Of a DNA stretch of 45,063 nt, positions 44,760 through 45,063 are shown piece after piece. Numbering within the stretch: position 1 is the stretch's first letter; the number at the start of each line of letters is the position of its first letter. The DNA comes from Photobacterium proteolyticum (GTDB taxonomy: Bacteria; Pseudomonadota; Gammaproteobacteria; Enterobacterales; Vibrionaceae), in assembly GCF_001939735.1 (NCBI RefSeq), contig NZ_MJIL01000088.1, positions 1 through 45,063 on the forward strand, given 5' to 3'. The notes beneath the pieces were generated by a model. That model ran no database searches. It was given only the letters and a program-made list of their open reading frames with translations, and was not told the origin of the DNA. Position numbers and translations under genes: made by a program.

Positions 44760-45056
44760 TATACCCAAACTACCTCAAGATGCAGGATTCAGAGTGAGAC
44801 CAGTGAACTCAGTTCAAGGAAAATGACGGTAGGAATGGCTATTCCCTTTCAACGTTATTTGACACAGAAATGGGTTCGCTGGCTCACTCCCAAAGGGCGA
44901 GTTCCAGTTCTTTTAAGTAGATAGGGGCTTCTATGCGTTGTTACCGATTATTAATTTAGAACCACTAGATTTTCTAATCGGTGCCTAGCCTGCGCGGCCC
45001 GGCCACAACCCAAGTAATTCTCGCTGAAACGAGCATCTTGAGGTTGCTTGGGTATA
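44760..45056. mobile_element. MITE-like element with 24-bp inverted ends
   Basis: About 297 bp bounded by TATACCCAAACTACCTCAAG and its near-perfect inverse at 45033-45056 (22 of 24 positions match). It has no open frame long enough for a transposase, so it would be non-autonomous. The left end is also part of a 20-bp palindrome (44751-44770). A CCCAAG/CTTGGG hairpin lies within the last 50 bp. It shares its end sequence with the palindrome at 5753-5801. Confidence 0.65.
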
Positions 45057-45063
45057 CTATTAT

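Overview
The window looks like a Vibrionaceae chromosome (Photobacterium, Grimontia or Vibrio type). Supporting signs are a secreted GH18 chitinase, FabV, DbpA, a NifW-like small protein with a CxGCxxC tail, many Na+-type symporters, and dispersed palindromes of the TATACCCAAGC type. The backbone has balanced base composition. Two accessory zones stand out: positions 1-2240, and 35.0-42.3 kb, where the genes are clearly AT-richer.

Layout. 1-2240 is the edge of a genomic island at tRNA-Ser(UGA): iteron-like ends of an IS21-type insertion sequence, an integrase remnant cut by it, and an intact tyrosine recombinase lying against the tRNA 3' end. 2.5-9.1 kb holds housekeeping or solitary genes: a C69 peptidase, a PhzF-acetyltransferase fusion, dbpA and a chitinase. 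9.4-18.2 kb looks like a short-chain acid or acyl-CoA module: an HSL-type esterase and MFS carrier, FabV enoyl reductase, a YdiF-type CoA-transferase, a LysR regulator, a divergent GntP-family permease and a universal stress protein. 18.3-21.4 kb has an unknown membrane protein, an orphan NifW-like protein, a dicarboxylate/amino acid symporter and a Nudix hydrolase. 21.4-30.9 kb is salvage and transport: a HypT-like LysR regulator divergent from iadA-dcuC, a TetR-SLC13 pair, and an NCS2 permease with adenine deaminase. 31.0-34.8 kb has an AGCS symporter and a coupled alkylation repair pair, Ada/AlkA fusion and Ogt. 42.4-44.6 kb is a minus-strand run of UPF0145, Gfo/Idh/MocA and dienelactone hydrolase genes, followed by a MITE-like element with about 24-bp inverted ends.

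The most unusual object is at 35011-42303. A compact gene set sits between two inverted, diverged arms of about 870 bp. It comprises a tyrosine integrase interrupted by an in-frame TAA, a small ORF overlapping it, a ribbon-helix-helix protein, an FRG-domain plus DUF262 gene pair, and a split lipoprotein. Each arm starts at its outer end with the 3' half of tRNA-Ile2(CAU), from the anticodon loop to CCA, followed by a strong hairpin terminator. Each ends on the inside with a 28-bp block identical in both arms. The two tRNA halves point toward each other. A normal tRNA-integrated island has direct repeats, so this arrangement suggests a symmetric element that could rebuild tRNA-Ile2 at either end. 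I know of no described family with this architecture, but I could not search for one.

Functions are inferred from motifs and family knowledge. Starts were moved from the longest ORF where a Shine-Dalgarno sequence or family length supports it. No CRISPR array, rRNA or recognised riboswitch was seen.
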